A stretch of 64,000 nucleotides of DNA from Physcomitrium patens (Eukaryota > Streptophyta > Bryopsida > Funariales > Funariaceae), in contig NC_037256.1 in assembly GCF_000002425.4 (NCBI RefSeq), forward strand, positions 14,772,941-14,836,940. Direction: 5' to 3'. This document shows, one piece after another, positions 10,601 through 23,350 of the stretch (positions are counted from its first letter, which is position 1; each line of letters opens with the position of its first letter). A model generated the notes under the pieces. That model was not told where the DNA came from. It did no database searches and saw only the letters and a program-made list of their open reading frames with translations. Position numbers and translations under genes: made by a program.

Positions 10601-13243
10601 CCAAGGGGGAATGCGGGATAGAAAGCTGAGGTGGCATTGCAAGATGGGGAGTGGGGCGGAAGTCATGACACTTCATCACCAGCAAAGGGGAGCCTTCTCA
10701 TCACGCACTCAAGCCCTGGCAACTGAAGCATGACCCACCTTCACCACCGCCCCTCAATCCAAACACTCCTCTCATGCCAACCTTGCCTTGTCTCCACCTC
10801 TCTCCATGGCTCCCTCACTCACTCACTCACTCACTCACTCACTCTCACACAATCTCACACACACACACACAAAGAAGAAGAAGAAGAAGAAGAAGAAGAC
10901 GAAATCAATATGAACCAACAGATGTGCAACCCACTCAACTCCCTGTTTTGACAACTGGGTACACCCAGAGTGGAATGAATGAGTATATTCATGTATAGAT
11001 ATTAGATGTGAGATTCAGTTTCTGGAGCTGGCAATGGCATATCCACAAATGGCTGTTGCAAGTTAGGTTAATGAGTGAGTTCCATGTTCAGTGGGTTTGC
11101 AACTCAATGCCATGATTGTATCACTAACCAAACTTTTTTCACTGGTGGCGGATCCCGCAGTGGAGAACTGAATCTGGAGATGATCCATTTCCTGATGATG
11201 GTCATAATGGATGCTGAAAGAATGTTGCAGTGTTGATGGTGCTCAAGAATCTGTGTGCGGAGGGTGAGAGGTGTATAATGGGATGGAGTGGAGGAATGTG
11301 TGCTCAGTTTCATTGTTTCGTGAGTGTGCTTCGGGAGTTCGCCGTGATGGAGGTGCTTCGTGGGCTCCTCTTTCGTATTTTTGCTTGATTTGCAAGAGGG
11401 TGCTGGATCCCTCATGTGTGATTCTTGCAACTCCCAACCCGAGGTGAGTGGGCAGTGACGATCCTCTTGTGGTGAGTGTTCGCATGTTGTGAGGACATGA
11501 GATCGAGGAGAAGCTGTGTGGCCTCACATCTGGAATTCTGTGAGACCGTGTGTGAGTTCTTCTGTTATTGGTTCCTTTTTCTCGCTCGTATTGCTCTTGA
11601 AAATTCGATTGGGTCGACCTGCATGGATTGGGTCATCTTGGTTTTCTAGGTGATTCAATGTTCGGATGGTGTTGATAATTCTGTGGTCTTGCCGGCCCCG
11701 ATGTTTTTCCATAAAGAATTGTCACGTGGGCGCCTGTTTTTCGCGCATAGAACCAAGGGTAGCAGGTTGGCTTGACCGTAGTAACTATTAAAATTTGTGT
11801 TCGCCGATATTCTTCTTCATTAGCTTTCGGTAACGCTCTCTGGCTCCTGACCCCTCTCCGGAGTCGCTGGTTGTGCACCAGAAGATGCACTTGCTGGAAT
11901 CATTCCCTGTATATCCAGGAGCCGAACAGAATTTATGCCTGTGGATATGTTCTGACAGAGGTATCTAGATTTCATTGAATCTCTGACCCACTCCTCATCC
12001 CCTCCTTCTAACTACCATCTCTAAAGTTTATCTCGTGGGTGACGCGAATGATGTGTTTTTACTTCTTTTTTTACGGCGAGAACTCGCAATTTGCCAGCAC
12101 CGATCCATTACCCAGTCAAACTTTCATCCATTATTTATTTATTTATTTTTCTGCTCTCTCTTTACCAACTTTCATACTTTTTCTTGATTTCTTTATGCTG
12201 TGCTACCCCCTCGAACTGCACCTCTGCTGCACCCGTGCACCATGCGTGCTGGAATGGGCTTGTTGGTGTCCACGCTCGATCCTCACCATCGGAATCTTTT
12301 TTTGTTACTTGTGAGCTATCACGCAACTTCTTCCGAAATTCCTCGAGGATTGTGGTCTTACTTTAATGCATCGCTTAGCCGTACAACTGTCTTGCTTGGC
12401 TAGACGCGATTGACTTGGAATTGATGCTCATGAAGTCTTTAGCGAACGGTCTGCGCAGTCAATCTTCTGACAGCTCTTTTACTTAATTCGTGCTTCCTTC
12501 TGCAAACTCTTGCCGCTGAAGCATTTTATTTCACAGATTTTGGTTTTTGTTTGCTGTCGCTGTTGAGATGACGTTAATTCGGACTCGTATTTCTCTTTGG
12601 AAAGACTGCTGCAGTTTTCCACTTCATGAAACGCTCGGTTTTGTTGCCTTAAGCACTCGCCATTCCCTCTGAGTTCGTCGTGACTCACCGTGATGCTTGC
12701 AAGAATTCGTCATAGTCGAGATTAAATGACCACTCTCATGCACACGAATTCGGTCTATTTAGGACTTCCTAGTCCACGGGAGGCATAAATTCTTGCAGGA
12801 TTTCGAAGGACTCTCCCATTCCTTGTCGGTAAACCATTTCTCGACGCAAGTCCTCGCACACACTGAATATCATCTGAATATTTGTAGACATAGTAACAGG
12901 TTTATTTCAATTGAAGTATGTAGATTACATATGCATCGGTAGAGTACGCTTTAGCCCCAGGTAATTACGGTCCGAGCCCTTGATTGCAGCTGATGGGCCT
13001 CAGGAAAGAAGTGTGTCGTGGATCCTTAAAGATCATTGATTCTTGGAGCTGTTGTGTGCGTCCAGAGAACTCTAAGTAACCCATATTCTTGCAATTCACG
13101 CCCCATTATTGACTAAATTTGGCTAAATACTTGGTTAATGCCGCTTGCGCACTAGTACCCATCTTCAATTATCAGCGAGTACACAGCTAGATCATTAGCA
13201 AGATTGAAGCATAATTTGACACAAATCCTGCACCTGTAGGAAG
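10600..13243 (+). other. probable promoter and 5' untranslated region of the DUF688 gene
   Basis: Base composition rises abruptly in GC near 10560 and stays mixed up to the start codon at 13244. Microsatellites (CTCA)n, (AC)n and (AAG)n lie at 10813-10899. Short open frames occur on both strands, with no family signature and no consistent coding pattern. I read this as promoter plus a long leader, possibly with an intron. That is inference. Confidence 0.4.
10813..10899. repeat. compound microsatellite (CTCA)n-(AC)n-(AAG)n
   Basis: Three tandem short repeats follow one another over about 87 bp upstream of the DUF688 gene. Confidence 0.9.
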
Positions 13244-14814
13244 ATGGAAAGGGTTGCCGTGTTGAGGCTGGATATTTCGCAACTGCTGCCGAGGCGAAAG
13301 AACGCGGATCATAGATACGAGGAGGATGACACACAGATTGCTGTGCCGAGTACTCTTTCGGATTTCTCGTCCAGTCCGAGAAAAGCGTTTTCTAAAGAAG
13401 CATTTAAGGAGTCTCCATTGGGAGAAGTTCGAGCTGCGGTGCCCTTCGTCTGGGAGTCGATTCCGGGAACACCTAAGAGAGACCTGGACACCGGTTCTGT
13501 TGATGCAGGTGGGCTTTCCGATGGTAACGAGGAGACCAGGAATCGGGACCTTAATTTATCAAGCAGCTCGGGTGGTCCGGAGAGTCCATCATGGAATTTC
13601 TCGAATGACGAGTTTGAATGTAGAAGTACCACTGACAGGGTTGCGGAACCTTCTATGTCTACAACTGAAGAAAAGTTTATCAATGGTCGATCCAAGCCCT
13701 TAGCTCTTCCACCCCGGCTGCAGGCGGTTAAGCAGCTAAGAAACTCGGATTTTTCTCGCGCTGATGACTCTTTTAGTGGTTCCTTCAAAGGCTGCCATTC
13801 TCCACAGTCACCTCCATTGCCACGGGCGTTGAAGGCAGAACCCAAGCTGATATTATGTGGATTCCCAATACCTGTCGAGGGCGGGCAAGGGGATGTGATC
13901 ATCTTAGGAATGCAGGAACGAAAGCAGAGACTCAGGTCCTTCTCGCCGTTACGATTAATCAATAGAGAAAGCTCCGAGGAGAGTCATCATTCCTCAGAGA
14001 CATATTTCTGCAGTGATTCTGTTTCGTCTGCATCCTCTTCTTCTTCTTCTTCTTCTTCTTCGTCTGGAAGTGGAAGTCACGCCGATTCCTATCGAAATCC
14101 GTGGGATTCCCCCGAAGAGAAAAAGCACACCGCGACTACACTCAGAGACTTCATGCTTCCATGTGGAGAGCTCGAGGATTCAAAAACATCAGGAATCAAT
14201 CCGATTGTGCAGGCGAAGGTCAAGCCTCGAATAGTGGAGTCGAGGCGTGAGTTGTTAAAGAAAAACCAGGAGAGTGCATTCACTGGAGAAGCAAAGATAG
14301 ATGGATTAAGCGGGACACGAGCACCCCAGTCGCAACATTCTCGTTCCATTACAACATCACGGTAAGTTCCAAGTGTATCTCTTGTCTGGCTCTGTCTCTA
14401 ATGGCCAAAGAATCTTGTATCGAGTTCTAGGTCTCATTGTCAACACTAGAAACCCTGCATTAGGTTCGATTGCATCAACATTTACTTATGTGTCGCCTTC
14501 CTTTGCCTGACGACTATCCCATGCATTTCGATGACTATCTCACTTGCAATAGAGGATAACAATCAGGATCAATCTTCTTTTTATGTCCTCCGACTTCCTT
14601 CGTCGAGTCCTCTTGGCACATAAGCTGTGATTGGTCTAAATCATGGTATGCGGACTGTTTACTTAAGTAATGCATTCATTTCAGGCTTACAGTATCACCT
14701 TCAATTGGTATTCACGGAAAGTCTTCGAGGAAGGAGCATATGGGCAGGGCCCTTTTTGCAAACAGGTTTGGAATGGTATGCAACTGCTTGGGGATGACAC
14801 CAGATAGTCCTTAA
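13244..14814 (+). CDS. DUF688-like plant protein, two exons
   Basis: The predicted exons are 13244-14361 and 14685-14814, giving 415 aa. An uninterrupted reading would stop at 14365, but those bases lie inside a good donor (CG|GTAAGT). Splicing to the acceptor TTTCAG|G at 14684 keeps the frame and adds a basic C-terminus (GKSSRKEHMGRALFANRFG...). The N-terminal third has the motif AVPFVWESIPGTPKR at about residues 65-80, the hallmark of DUF688 proteins, whose role is unknown. The middle has PPLPRALK and ALPPRLQAVKQL. A run of about a dozen serines at about residues 265-280 is encoded by a TCT repeat. The protein is low-complexity and probably disordered, with no signal peptide or membrane segment seen. 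It is convergent with the desaturase gene downstream. Confidence 0.82.
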
Positions 14815-16677
14815 AATCTCCGCCTCACTTACTATAGCCACAAATTGAAGAGTCACCTGCATAATCACTATTAGATTTGCACTGTAATTGCTGGAGCTCC
14901 TCAGGGAAACAATCTTGCGCTAGAGAACGCCAATGGCTCAAGATCGGCAACGCTAAAAGCCGAGGGAAAGTTGCACAACGGAATGTGCAATTATATTATC
15001 GTGAAACTTTGAGATTGTGTGTTTGGTAGATAAATACAACACAGGTGATACTTCTTTCACTAATGCATTGCTCGAAGTTGGAAGTTATATGGATTTTGGA
15101 CAAGATCGGGTCGGATGAGTAATGCTTTGCTTTACAAAAGAGGTGCACAGCCTTCTGGTTAATTTTTCTGATGAAATTCGTAATTTATTTTGAGACTCTA
15201 GCTGTGGAATCAACATGGTACCACTGACTGATTCTATTCATGGGATCTGAGAGGTAAGGTTATTTGTCTGGTAATGTATCCTGAAGAGCATGCTTAGGAA
15301 TCTCCCATGAAGTAGAGGGTGACTCAAGTTTTCTTTTTCCCCGTTAACAATAAAACACCAACTTCATCGTTAAGCAGGGAGTTTAAGTGCTCAAGATCGC
15401 TGATGCAATTTTATGCGGAGCTCTTTTCAAGTATTAAGATATATTCATCAAATGCCATTGAGCAAAACTTACAGAATAAATCCAGAATGCGATAACATTA
15501 TTAAACATTGTCGGTATAATGTCAATATTCCAGTAGGCCATCACAAAACTGGAAGTATTCATCTCTTTCGACTTCACAGAACCCAACCCAGTTCCATGAC
15601 ACCCCTGAGATCTGGTGAACTTGAAGCCCATTCTTGTGGTTGCACAAAATTAACTTAGTTTGAAATAAAGACAATGGGATGCAGAATTGGTCGCTCTGGG
15701 GTATCTTTACAACCATTACACCTCGCAAAACACATCGTGGGTCCACATTAAGTTAGGGCATTTTGGAAATATCTCCAGACCACTGTTTAGTTACAATGTG
15801 GATAGCTTCGTCATGGCAGCAAGTCGTTGTCGAAGGGAGAATGAGATTGATTAAGTCTGAAATCTGGACAGCTTGTGGTCATGGACAGATTCCCTCTTTC
15901 TTCGTGTATGCTGAAAACTAATTTCTATAGAGAACCATTCCATTTTCTGATAGTTTCTGCATCATGATGGACAGTGCATGCTACCAGTAGCAATTTTGGG
16001 TAACTCCGACCATGCACAAACAATACCTCAAAAGTTAGCATGTTGATACAATGAGAGTTACTTAAATCTGTGGCTTCCCCAAGCACAGTCAGCACTAGCC
16101 TAATAGCTCTCAAAAACATGAGCAGAAGACAACAGAAGACAAAAGCCGTCTTACTTTTAAATTTGTAGAGTGAATAACCCCACACACGAATCAGATTTTA
16201 TTAGGTCAGAGAAACCATCAATTGGATATTCAATTTATTCGTTTGCAGGGCCCAGGCCTCCACATCCACTCACTCATTCAACCAACTTAAAGGCTGAGGA
16301 CTCACTTGACACATCACCCATGCTCACAACAATTTGATTGGTATCTAGAGTATGAAAATGACATAATATATATGAGATGTCATCCCAACTAGCATAGGCA
16401 TCAATGCAAAGAAATCCACTCTGGACCTCTTCGAAAACGTTGTGCTCTATAGTATAGTTGATGATTTCTAGATCACACCATTCCTTCCGAAACCATACTG
16501 TTCAGATAAAATTCCACCTCGTCATGTAAAGCGAGCCACAAGCACAGATATTATGTACACAGCCTCAAGTATGTTTCGCTTCAGATGTAGCAATTCTGCA
16601 AAGATAAGAGCCTAGTTGAATCCAGTTTTTGAAGCATGTGATGAAGCTGCCGAGGTAAAAGCCCAAGTTGGGCCTGG
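14815..16677. other. 3' flanks of two convergent genes
   Basis: No coding signal is convincing here. The region presumably holds the 3' untranslated parts of the DUF688 gene (+) and the desaturase gene (-). Small open frames at 15413-15746 and 15925-16185 lack family motifs. Confidence 0.5.
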
Positions 16678-18094
16678 TTACAGTAAATCAACCTCTCTGC
16701 GGTGAATCCAGCTGAAGGGCTTTCGACGAGGACTGTCCCTCTTCGCCCGGCTCTGGGATCGCTCCGCCAGCCTGTGGATGCGCGCGGGCAGCTGGCACAC
16801 AAATTCTTGCGCCTGCTGGGCTTCGCTGGACAGGTCTGTCAAGGATTCGACATTCCAGACCTTAATTAAATGGTTCATAATGGAGGCGTAGTCCAGGGCT
16901 GTGTAGACGCCGCAACGCTGGGCGACTGATGCGTAGTCGTCGAAGAGGCTGCGATTCGCCCCATCATACATGAGGTGCGCAGGCATGGTGATTTTTTTCT
17001 TCATCATGTCCTGGAAGGAGAGCATGGCGCCGTTCGGGTCGAGCTCGAAGATCTTGCTCATGATGCGGCTGTAGGCAATCTCGTGCCGCTTCTCGTCTGC
17101 GGCGATGGTGCCGCAGATGGAGGCCAGCTTGTGCTCGCCCAATTGCTTGGCGTGGCGGGCAGTGTTGCCGTGGGATATAAAGGTCGCGCGCTCTTGGAAA
17201 GACGTGTAGACGAATCCGTTGTAGGGGTTTTGGTCAATTTGGGGCTCCATGCCGGACCCGATCAAGTACTGGGTGGTGCTCTCCACCATGCGCATGTCCA
17301 CTCGGCCGCAGAGGTAGAGATAGCGATTTAAGAGATCGCCGTGGCGATTCTCTTCCGCTGTCCATGCGCGGATCCACAACCCCCACGGAGTATTACTGCA
17401 CCCCGTTTGGTCTCGCACGCCCTCGAATGTGTTGAACATCGTTTGGTATGTCGGCAGCGCTTCTTCGGTGATCATATCGCCTACCAGACAGACCAGGTAA
17501 TCGTCGGGGAGCTCCTTCGCTCGCTCTCGAAGTTCCCGCACTTCCTCCAGGAAGCTCTCGGAGGAGCTGTCCGGGAGAAAGTCCTGCGGTTGCCATGACT
17601 TTGCGACGGGTTTCAAGAGAGGGAGAAGGTTCTCCTGCGCCCAGGAATCCATCGCCGCGATCACCTCCAGATTTTCCACTGGGATGTGCTCAACTTGTCG
17701 TGTCCGCAGCCGGTATGACGCCGCATCATCCCTAAGGATGGTATTCACATGAGCTTCTTGCTTTTCTCTAATAACAGAAAAAAAAAATCCATGTCATTCC
17801 ACATGATGTTCACATGTCGGACGCAAATAGGAATTAGACCACCAGCCATGGCTGCTTAATCCAGGGCAAAAATTCCTGACCCCAATGTGTGCACTAAGTG
17901 GGACCTAGAAATAGGCAGAGAGCTCACCTAGGAAGAGAAGCGGTCATGCTCATCTTTAGCGACTTCCGCCTTCGCACAGTTGATTTCAAGTTTAATGGCT
18001 GGCTGCCCTCTTCAAGCTTCAGCCTTCCGGCGAACGAAGATGAGGATGCTGCGGCGATGCGCATTGGCGATTCCAGGAGCCCCCTGGACGCCAT
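16678..18094 (-). CDS. stearoyl-[acyl-carrier-protein] 9-desaturase, plastid
   Basis: The exons are 17928-18094 (first) and 16678-17767, joined through donor AG|GTGAGC and acceptor TTATTAG|A, for 418 aa. Exon 1 encodes a Ser/Arg/Lys-rich chloroplast transit peptide (start [20 protein letters not shown]) and the junction reads [10 protein letters not shown]. The mature part is a soluble diiron enzyme that places a cis double bond in saturated acyl-ACP in the stroma using ferredoxin. Iron-ligand motifs EENRH (residues 194-198) and DEKRH (280-284) are intact, as are [31 protein letters not shown] and the C-terminal PFSWI. Length and intron position fit plant FAB2/SAD genes. Chain-length preference cannot be read from the sequence. 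Confidence 0.95.
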
Positions 18095-20113
18095 TGCTTA
18101 TATTTTGTTGCTGATCAAACGAAGGCAATAATAAAAACCAGCCGTGTATCGTGTCTCACGCTAGAAAAGTGTTCAAGAGTTGGAGACACTTCCAACAACT
18201 TCTTCTCGACGGCTGCTAAAGCTTCATAATCTCTGCCGAACAGTGCAATTCCCTACAGGCCGAAAAGGTGTACACAAGTGAGCAGAACCGCATGACATTC
18301 TCGGTCTCGCCCTTCATCAAGAATTCGCCTACTCTACCAGTGCGGAAATCCACGAGTCTCACCACCAACGACGCCCTTAATCTGTCACCGACCTTCACAA
18401 CGAGCTCCGCTAAACAAGCGCCAATATTCCTCATGAACACGAACCCCGCAGAAACTACCAGACGCAATGCACGTCAGTATAATGCAAACGCAATCCAATC
18501 CCTGACAACAAATTCACGAAATGATCAACAGACAACTCCAATGATTTCAGCTACTCAGCGGCCCTTCACATCCCCCCTCCCTACAAATTCACCATGTACC
18601 CAAACATCGCCACTCCACAACCAGCTTATCGCAATCCTGACCCACAATGCCAGCACCAACAGACCAGTAAATGCCAGAGTGCAACCACTTCGGTGAGAAA
18701 CGGGGCACGACACAGCGCAGCGGCAGCAGCTACACCAGTGAGCTTGACACAGCAGCAATCGATGAGGGAAGGCCAGTTAAAGCTCCGAGACTTGTGACGA
18801 GAGAGTAGTATCGACGCCTTCAATGCGAAAGGGAAAGCAGTGAGTGGCAGTGATTGGGTGCAGCGCATGAATTGGGAGGAATCGCCCGGACTGGGTACTT
18901 AATATTATGATGAATTTTGCTGTTGCTGTTGCTGTTGCGTGTGCAACTGCAGGCTGGGTGCCGCTGCTTTAATCCTGCACCTCCGGTGGTGTCTCTTGCC
19001 TTCTGTTTGGACCAGCTCTGACTGACGCCACCTCCCCTCCGCATGTGTACCTTCAAGGTCAAAACCGCCCTCCCTTCTGTTCCTTGTTTTTGCATACCTT
19101 TTTATGTTATTGCAGTTTTTCTGTTAAAAAATAATATTAACAATTTTTGTTCTAGTATTTGTTTGTTAGTTGTAATCCAGGATTGATTCTGGAAATACAA
19201 TTCCTGTATCTAGTTACTAGATTCATCATCAAAACTGCAACGAAATGACCCATTTATGTTGCAAGCACAGGTTCGTTGTGGGCGAAACTAGAGCACTAGC
19301 TATAAAGTAGCAGTTGACTGGTAATACATGCTTGTTTTAAGAAAAAAAATTATGAAATTAAGTTTTATGTGGCTCTTAGTGGTCCAAAAATGTGGGGGTG
19401 TATTTTACTTATTTTATTCCAGGTTAATGGAAAAGGATTTTATGAAGAAAACCCAAAGTTGCATTGATTTAGATTTGTGGGGTTACTTTCACATTAAGGA
19501 GTGGCAGTCAACACGTGTGTAAGAATAACTTAGCGTAAGTTACTGGCAACTGCTGCCTCTATTTTCCTCAACTAGACAAGTGAATTCTGTATGTATATTG
19601 GTGTTGTTTTACAACAAGATGGACATGGGACCAGTGTACATCTCTCTTCCACAAATTGACACTGCCAATGGCCACACAGATTTTGAACAGACTGTTTTGA
19701 GTGAGATTCTACTGATGAATCTTTACAGTACAAAATATGACAACATTTGATACATATTTGCATTTTAACTCTTGGGTACAAAGAATGAACTTAAATTTCC
19801 AATTTGTAAAGTTATCCAAGGTCAAAGTCATCACCATCAAGTAAAATTCCCTTGAATGTGGCAAGTTGGGTTGCAGGTTTCTTCTGTAGACAAAATCAAT
19901 GGCGCAAACAAATTAAATAGCATGTAGACAATCAACCACAATTTCAGCTATAAATAGGGTACCAAATACTTTGAACTCTGTTGGCTGCAGAGCTGTGTTA
20001 AGTCCTCCACCTTGTTCCTGTTCCCAATCTCATACTCTATAGCATATCAGAAACTGTGATCTCTTGTTCCTAGCACTTTACACCCTTCTGCTTCAATAAA
20101 TAAAATAAAAAAT
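18095..20113. other. desaturase gene 5' flank and intergenic DNA
   Basis: 18095-18900 is GC-moderate and probably holds the promoter and leader of the desaturase gene. Overlapping open frames on both strands (18216-18467 minus, 18268-18696 plus) have no recognisable domain. A CAACAG-type repeat gives trinucleotide runs near 18915-18940. Beyond 19100 the DNA is AT-rich with no gene seen. Confidence 0.5.
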
Positions 20114-20293
20114 AGAATTGTTAAATTGACCCAGGCATTTATTAAATCAATCCACCCTTCATCATTGGTTGCGGATCCAATCATTTTTTTGATTGGTTTT
20201 CAACCAATGCAGATCCAGCCGTGGAGAATTTTTTGATGATGCTTAAGATGGGTGGGTTGATTTTATAAATGCCTGACTAAATTTAACAATTCT
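20114..20293. mobile_element. MITE-like element with long terminal inverted repeats (copy 1)
   Basis: The ends are imperfect inverted repeats of about 45-50 bp. The left end begins AGAATTGTTAAATT and runs through GCATTTATTAAATCAATCC. The right end read backwards gives AGAATTGTTAAATT and GCATTTATAAAATCAACCC. The core includes GCAGATCCAGCCGTGGAGAA. There is no coding capacity at about 180 bp, so it is probably a non-autonomous DNA transposon. A clear target duplication was not seen. Related copies lie at 38850-39085 and 62101-62274. Confidence 0.75.
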
Positions 20294-21483
20294 CAATAAA
20301 TAGGAATAAAAGAAAAGAAAAGAAAAGGTAAATAATAGGAGGTAATCTCAGTTGGATTCCACTCATAATTCTTTTCAGATACTGGTTTGTGCAAAATCTT
20401 CTATTCCTAAGTATATTTGACCACAATAATGAAGGCTGCCAAAGAACTGTGTGAAGAACAATCTCTTGAATGAGGGTCATGGAATTGTGAGAGTAGGCAT
20501 CTAAATATACACCTCATTATGGAGGAAGATTCCGGAGGGAACATCCAGTAAACCTAAGCTGAAACGATTAGTTAAGAGGGATAAACAGAAACTATTTTTT
20601 TTGACAGAACTGAAAGCAGTCTTCTGGATCAATATCACACAACAGAGAGAAAGACTGTACCAGGGATCAAGTTACTCCTGGGAAGCATGCAATTGTTGGA
20701 TACATGAGGCCTTTTCTGTTGTCTTTTAGATGTGAACAAGGCCCCCTGCACACACAAACGCCTTTTAACTGTAAATGAGGGATATTCTAGTGTTGATCTT
20801 GCGTTGAACTCAGTGTGGAACAAGGTGGACTAGTGTAGACCAGCTGACTGGGTGTAGCCACAACTAGTGATAACAAACTCGTTTGATTGTCAATTCATGG
20901 ACCAATCGTCATAAATTTCTCAGTCTCTTGTCAAATTGCTATATCCTTCAAATTAGTAGACTCTTAAGGTTGCCAGAATCTCATTCAACCCTGGGGTGGG
21001 GGGTAGCTTGGGAGCATGGGTAGCCAACTATTGATTCAAATCCATTGGAATCATTTCACACACACATTCGACATGGTTTCTTGAAACTAAAATATTAATG
21101 GTAATGATAACAAATGATGCATTTTGGAGCTGCAATGGGAATTTTAAAGAGTGAGTAGGGTCATAGTGTTTTATAAATCTAGATGAATTTAGAAATTTAT
21201 AACTTGGGTTTATTTTATTTTTATTTTATTTAGTTTACTTTTATTATGATTTTAGAGTGTTATAGCATTATATATATTTTAAAATTAAATATTAAGTTGA
21301 GTTAAAAAAAACTAAATATTAAGCATCCAAGGTTCAAGTTGATTTATTTCTGTTTTAGAATTAAATGCTTAAATTAACTTTTTGAAAGTGAAAATTCTCA
21401 AGAAATGTTTCAAATGTGTTGAGAATCAATGTAGTAATTAATTGCATGGTTATTCACAAAATTTGGTGGAAAATTGTTTATTA
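20294..21483. other. AT-rich intergenic DNA
   Basis: I see no gene. Short open frames at 20283-20480 and 20635-20823 on the minus strand have no family motif. Confidence 0.6.
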
Positions 21484-21975
21484 AAGCTACATATGACAAT
21501 GAAGGCTCGATTAATAGAAGCTCAAGAACAACAAAAAATCAATAGAGATGCCTATTGCTAATAACAACCTTAATTCTACATTGGCAACAAGGTCTAGTTA
21601 CTTTGTTGTAATATAAAGATTATTTGCTCTTGTGACAAGTTTGATTATTGTAGGCTTGGATCATTTTTTATTCATAAATAGATTAATCTAATTGAATATC
21701 AATTATACCTACCTAAATCTATGAAGATCCATCTTATATTCTATATATCTCTTCTTTAGCTATATGAGATAGTGAATACATTGGGAAGAATACAAATGAC
21801 ATCTCTTCTTATAAAAGTGGACAACAATCAAGAATTTTACATGAAAGAGGTCATAGATTCAAGACTATGCCAAAATAGGTTGAAATATCTTGTCCATTGG
21901 TGCACATATGATATTAGTGAATGCACATAGGAACAAATGCAACAGAAAAGATTAATATTTTTTATCAACAAGATT
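21484..21975 (+). mobile_element. decayed chromovirus fragment: integrase tail and chromodomain
   Basis: Translated on the plus strand, this fragment matches the end of pol of the element at 2144-8514, in order: EAQEQQKIN, then SMKIHL.F..SLL (KSMKIHLIFYISLL), then VDNNQEF and LVHWCTYDISECT. It contains many stops, a one-sided deletion near the chromodomain end, and no LTR. It is a third, truncated copy of the same family. Confidence 0.85.
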
Positions 21976-22228
21976 ATTTGTGAATATACTATAAGCAAAG
22001 AAGAATAGATTGGGATTACAAAGTACTATATTTATATTTGGTATATTGAATTTTAATACCGAATTTGACCTATTAAAAATAAATAGTTTATAGATAGTAA
22101 TATAATAAATAAATATCAATATAAATATTTTATAAATTAGTAAATAGTTTAATATATATTTTATATTTTATAATATATATACATATTTTGTGGATTTTTT
22201 TAATTAAAAAAAAAAACATGTTCATATA

Positions 22229-22258
22229 TGTACATAAACACACACATACACACACATG

Positions 22259-22295
<37 letters not shown>

Positions 22296-22300
22296 ACGTA
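22229..22300. repeat. palindromic dinucleotide array (AC)n-(AT)n-(GT)n
   Basis: An AC-rich arm, a central AT run and a GT arm form an imperfect inverted repeat of about 70 bp, able to fold into a long hairpin or cruciform. Confidence 0.85.
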
Positions 22301-23318
22301 ATTTTTTTATATTTTAAATGAAAAAAATGAACTCAATATTACATTAAATTTATAATCAAATCCAGATGTAATAACAAGTATTTATTTGAAAAGTTATAAA
22401 TGCTTCAAACTAAAGAAGTATGAACTAAAGATCATTGTCCACATGGTAATCAATTTCCAAATCTAAAATGTCAACTATTCGTGAGTTGTCAACTTCATCA
22501 ACCAACAGAGTTAGGTCGTAATTATCTTGATAAGATACTATAAAAAGAAAATACAAATAAAAATTACATAAATTATTTTTGATGTCATAATGTACAAAAA
22601 AAATTTAGTTTAACCTCAAGGATTATTTGTTATAGTACTAGCTTCACTACTTAATTTTGTTACAAATTACAAAACTTATGCTCCAATACACTTGTTTAAT
22701 AAATAACAAATATGTCATTATCATTTATTATTATTATTATTATTATTATTTTGTTACTTGTAATGCTTGCTTTTAGAATCCTCAAGATATACAACCACAC
22801 AATGTGCATTTCAAAAACCAATTAGAACCCATTAGAACAAAGGTAGAATATAATATTAAAATGACAAAGGTTTTAATTTATTTTTATTTTTATTTTAATA
22901 ATAATATAATCTATAAATAAAATTATAATCTAAATTTTACCATAGACATATAAATACAAGGACATTATATTCTACATATTACATACCAACAAAAATCTGT
23001 GTTATTGGGCACACAAAAGCTGTAAAATGATCTGCTCTACAAATAGTAATCTGTTGAAGATGTCTTTGTCTTACACCTAAGCTTCCTTATCGTGTACATA
23101 TATAAGATTATTACAATAGAACACAAAGGTATGTAAGTGATTTATACAGCCATGGCAATTAAAGACTTTTTACTTAGAATCTTGTTTCAAATTATACATT
23201 ATATTATGATAAATCCTTCAAGTAAAAATATTGATTTCTAAAAATTTAATTCAAACAATAGTGTTTAATAACATGATGATAGTGTTTAAATATTGAATCT
23301 GGGATTTACTCTACTTAT

Positions 23319-23319
23319 A

Positions 23320-23350
<31 letters not shown>
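23319..23350. repeat. (CATA)n microsatellite
   Basis: About eight tandem copies of the tetranucleotide lie in AT-rich intergenic DNA. Confidence 0.9.

Noticed and set aside
11130-11240. Possible fourth member of the MITE-like family (GCGGATCC, GTGGAGAA and TGATGATG words)
   Set aside because: No terminal inverted repeats could be found, and the shared words are short.
10730-12700. Several 60-108 codon open frames on both strands upstream of the DUF688 gene
   Set aside because: They overlap each other on opposite strands, include microsatellite translations, and lack domains or consistent splice partners.
13309-13962. 217-codon minus-strand frame
   Set aside because: It is antisense to exon 1 of the DUF688 gene, whose plus-strand product carries the family motif.
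16975-17598. Plus-strand frames of 118 and 85 codons
   Set aside because: They are antisense shadows of the desaturase exon.
18216-18696. Overlapping frames on both strands (83 codons minus, 142 codons plus) upstream of the desaturase
   Set aside because: Neither shows a recognisable domain. Position suggests the desaturase leader or promoter. The minus frame looked faintly like a thioesterase fold, but not enough to claim.
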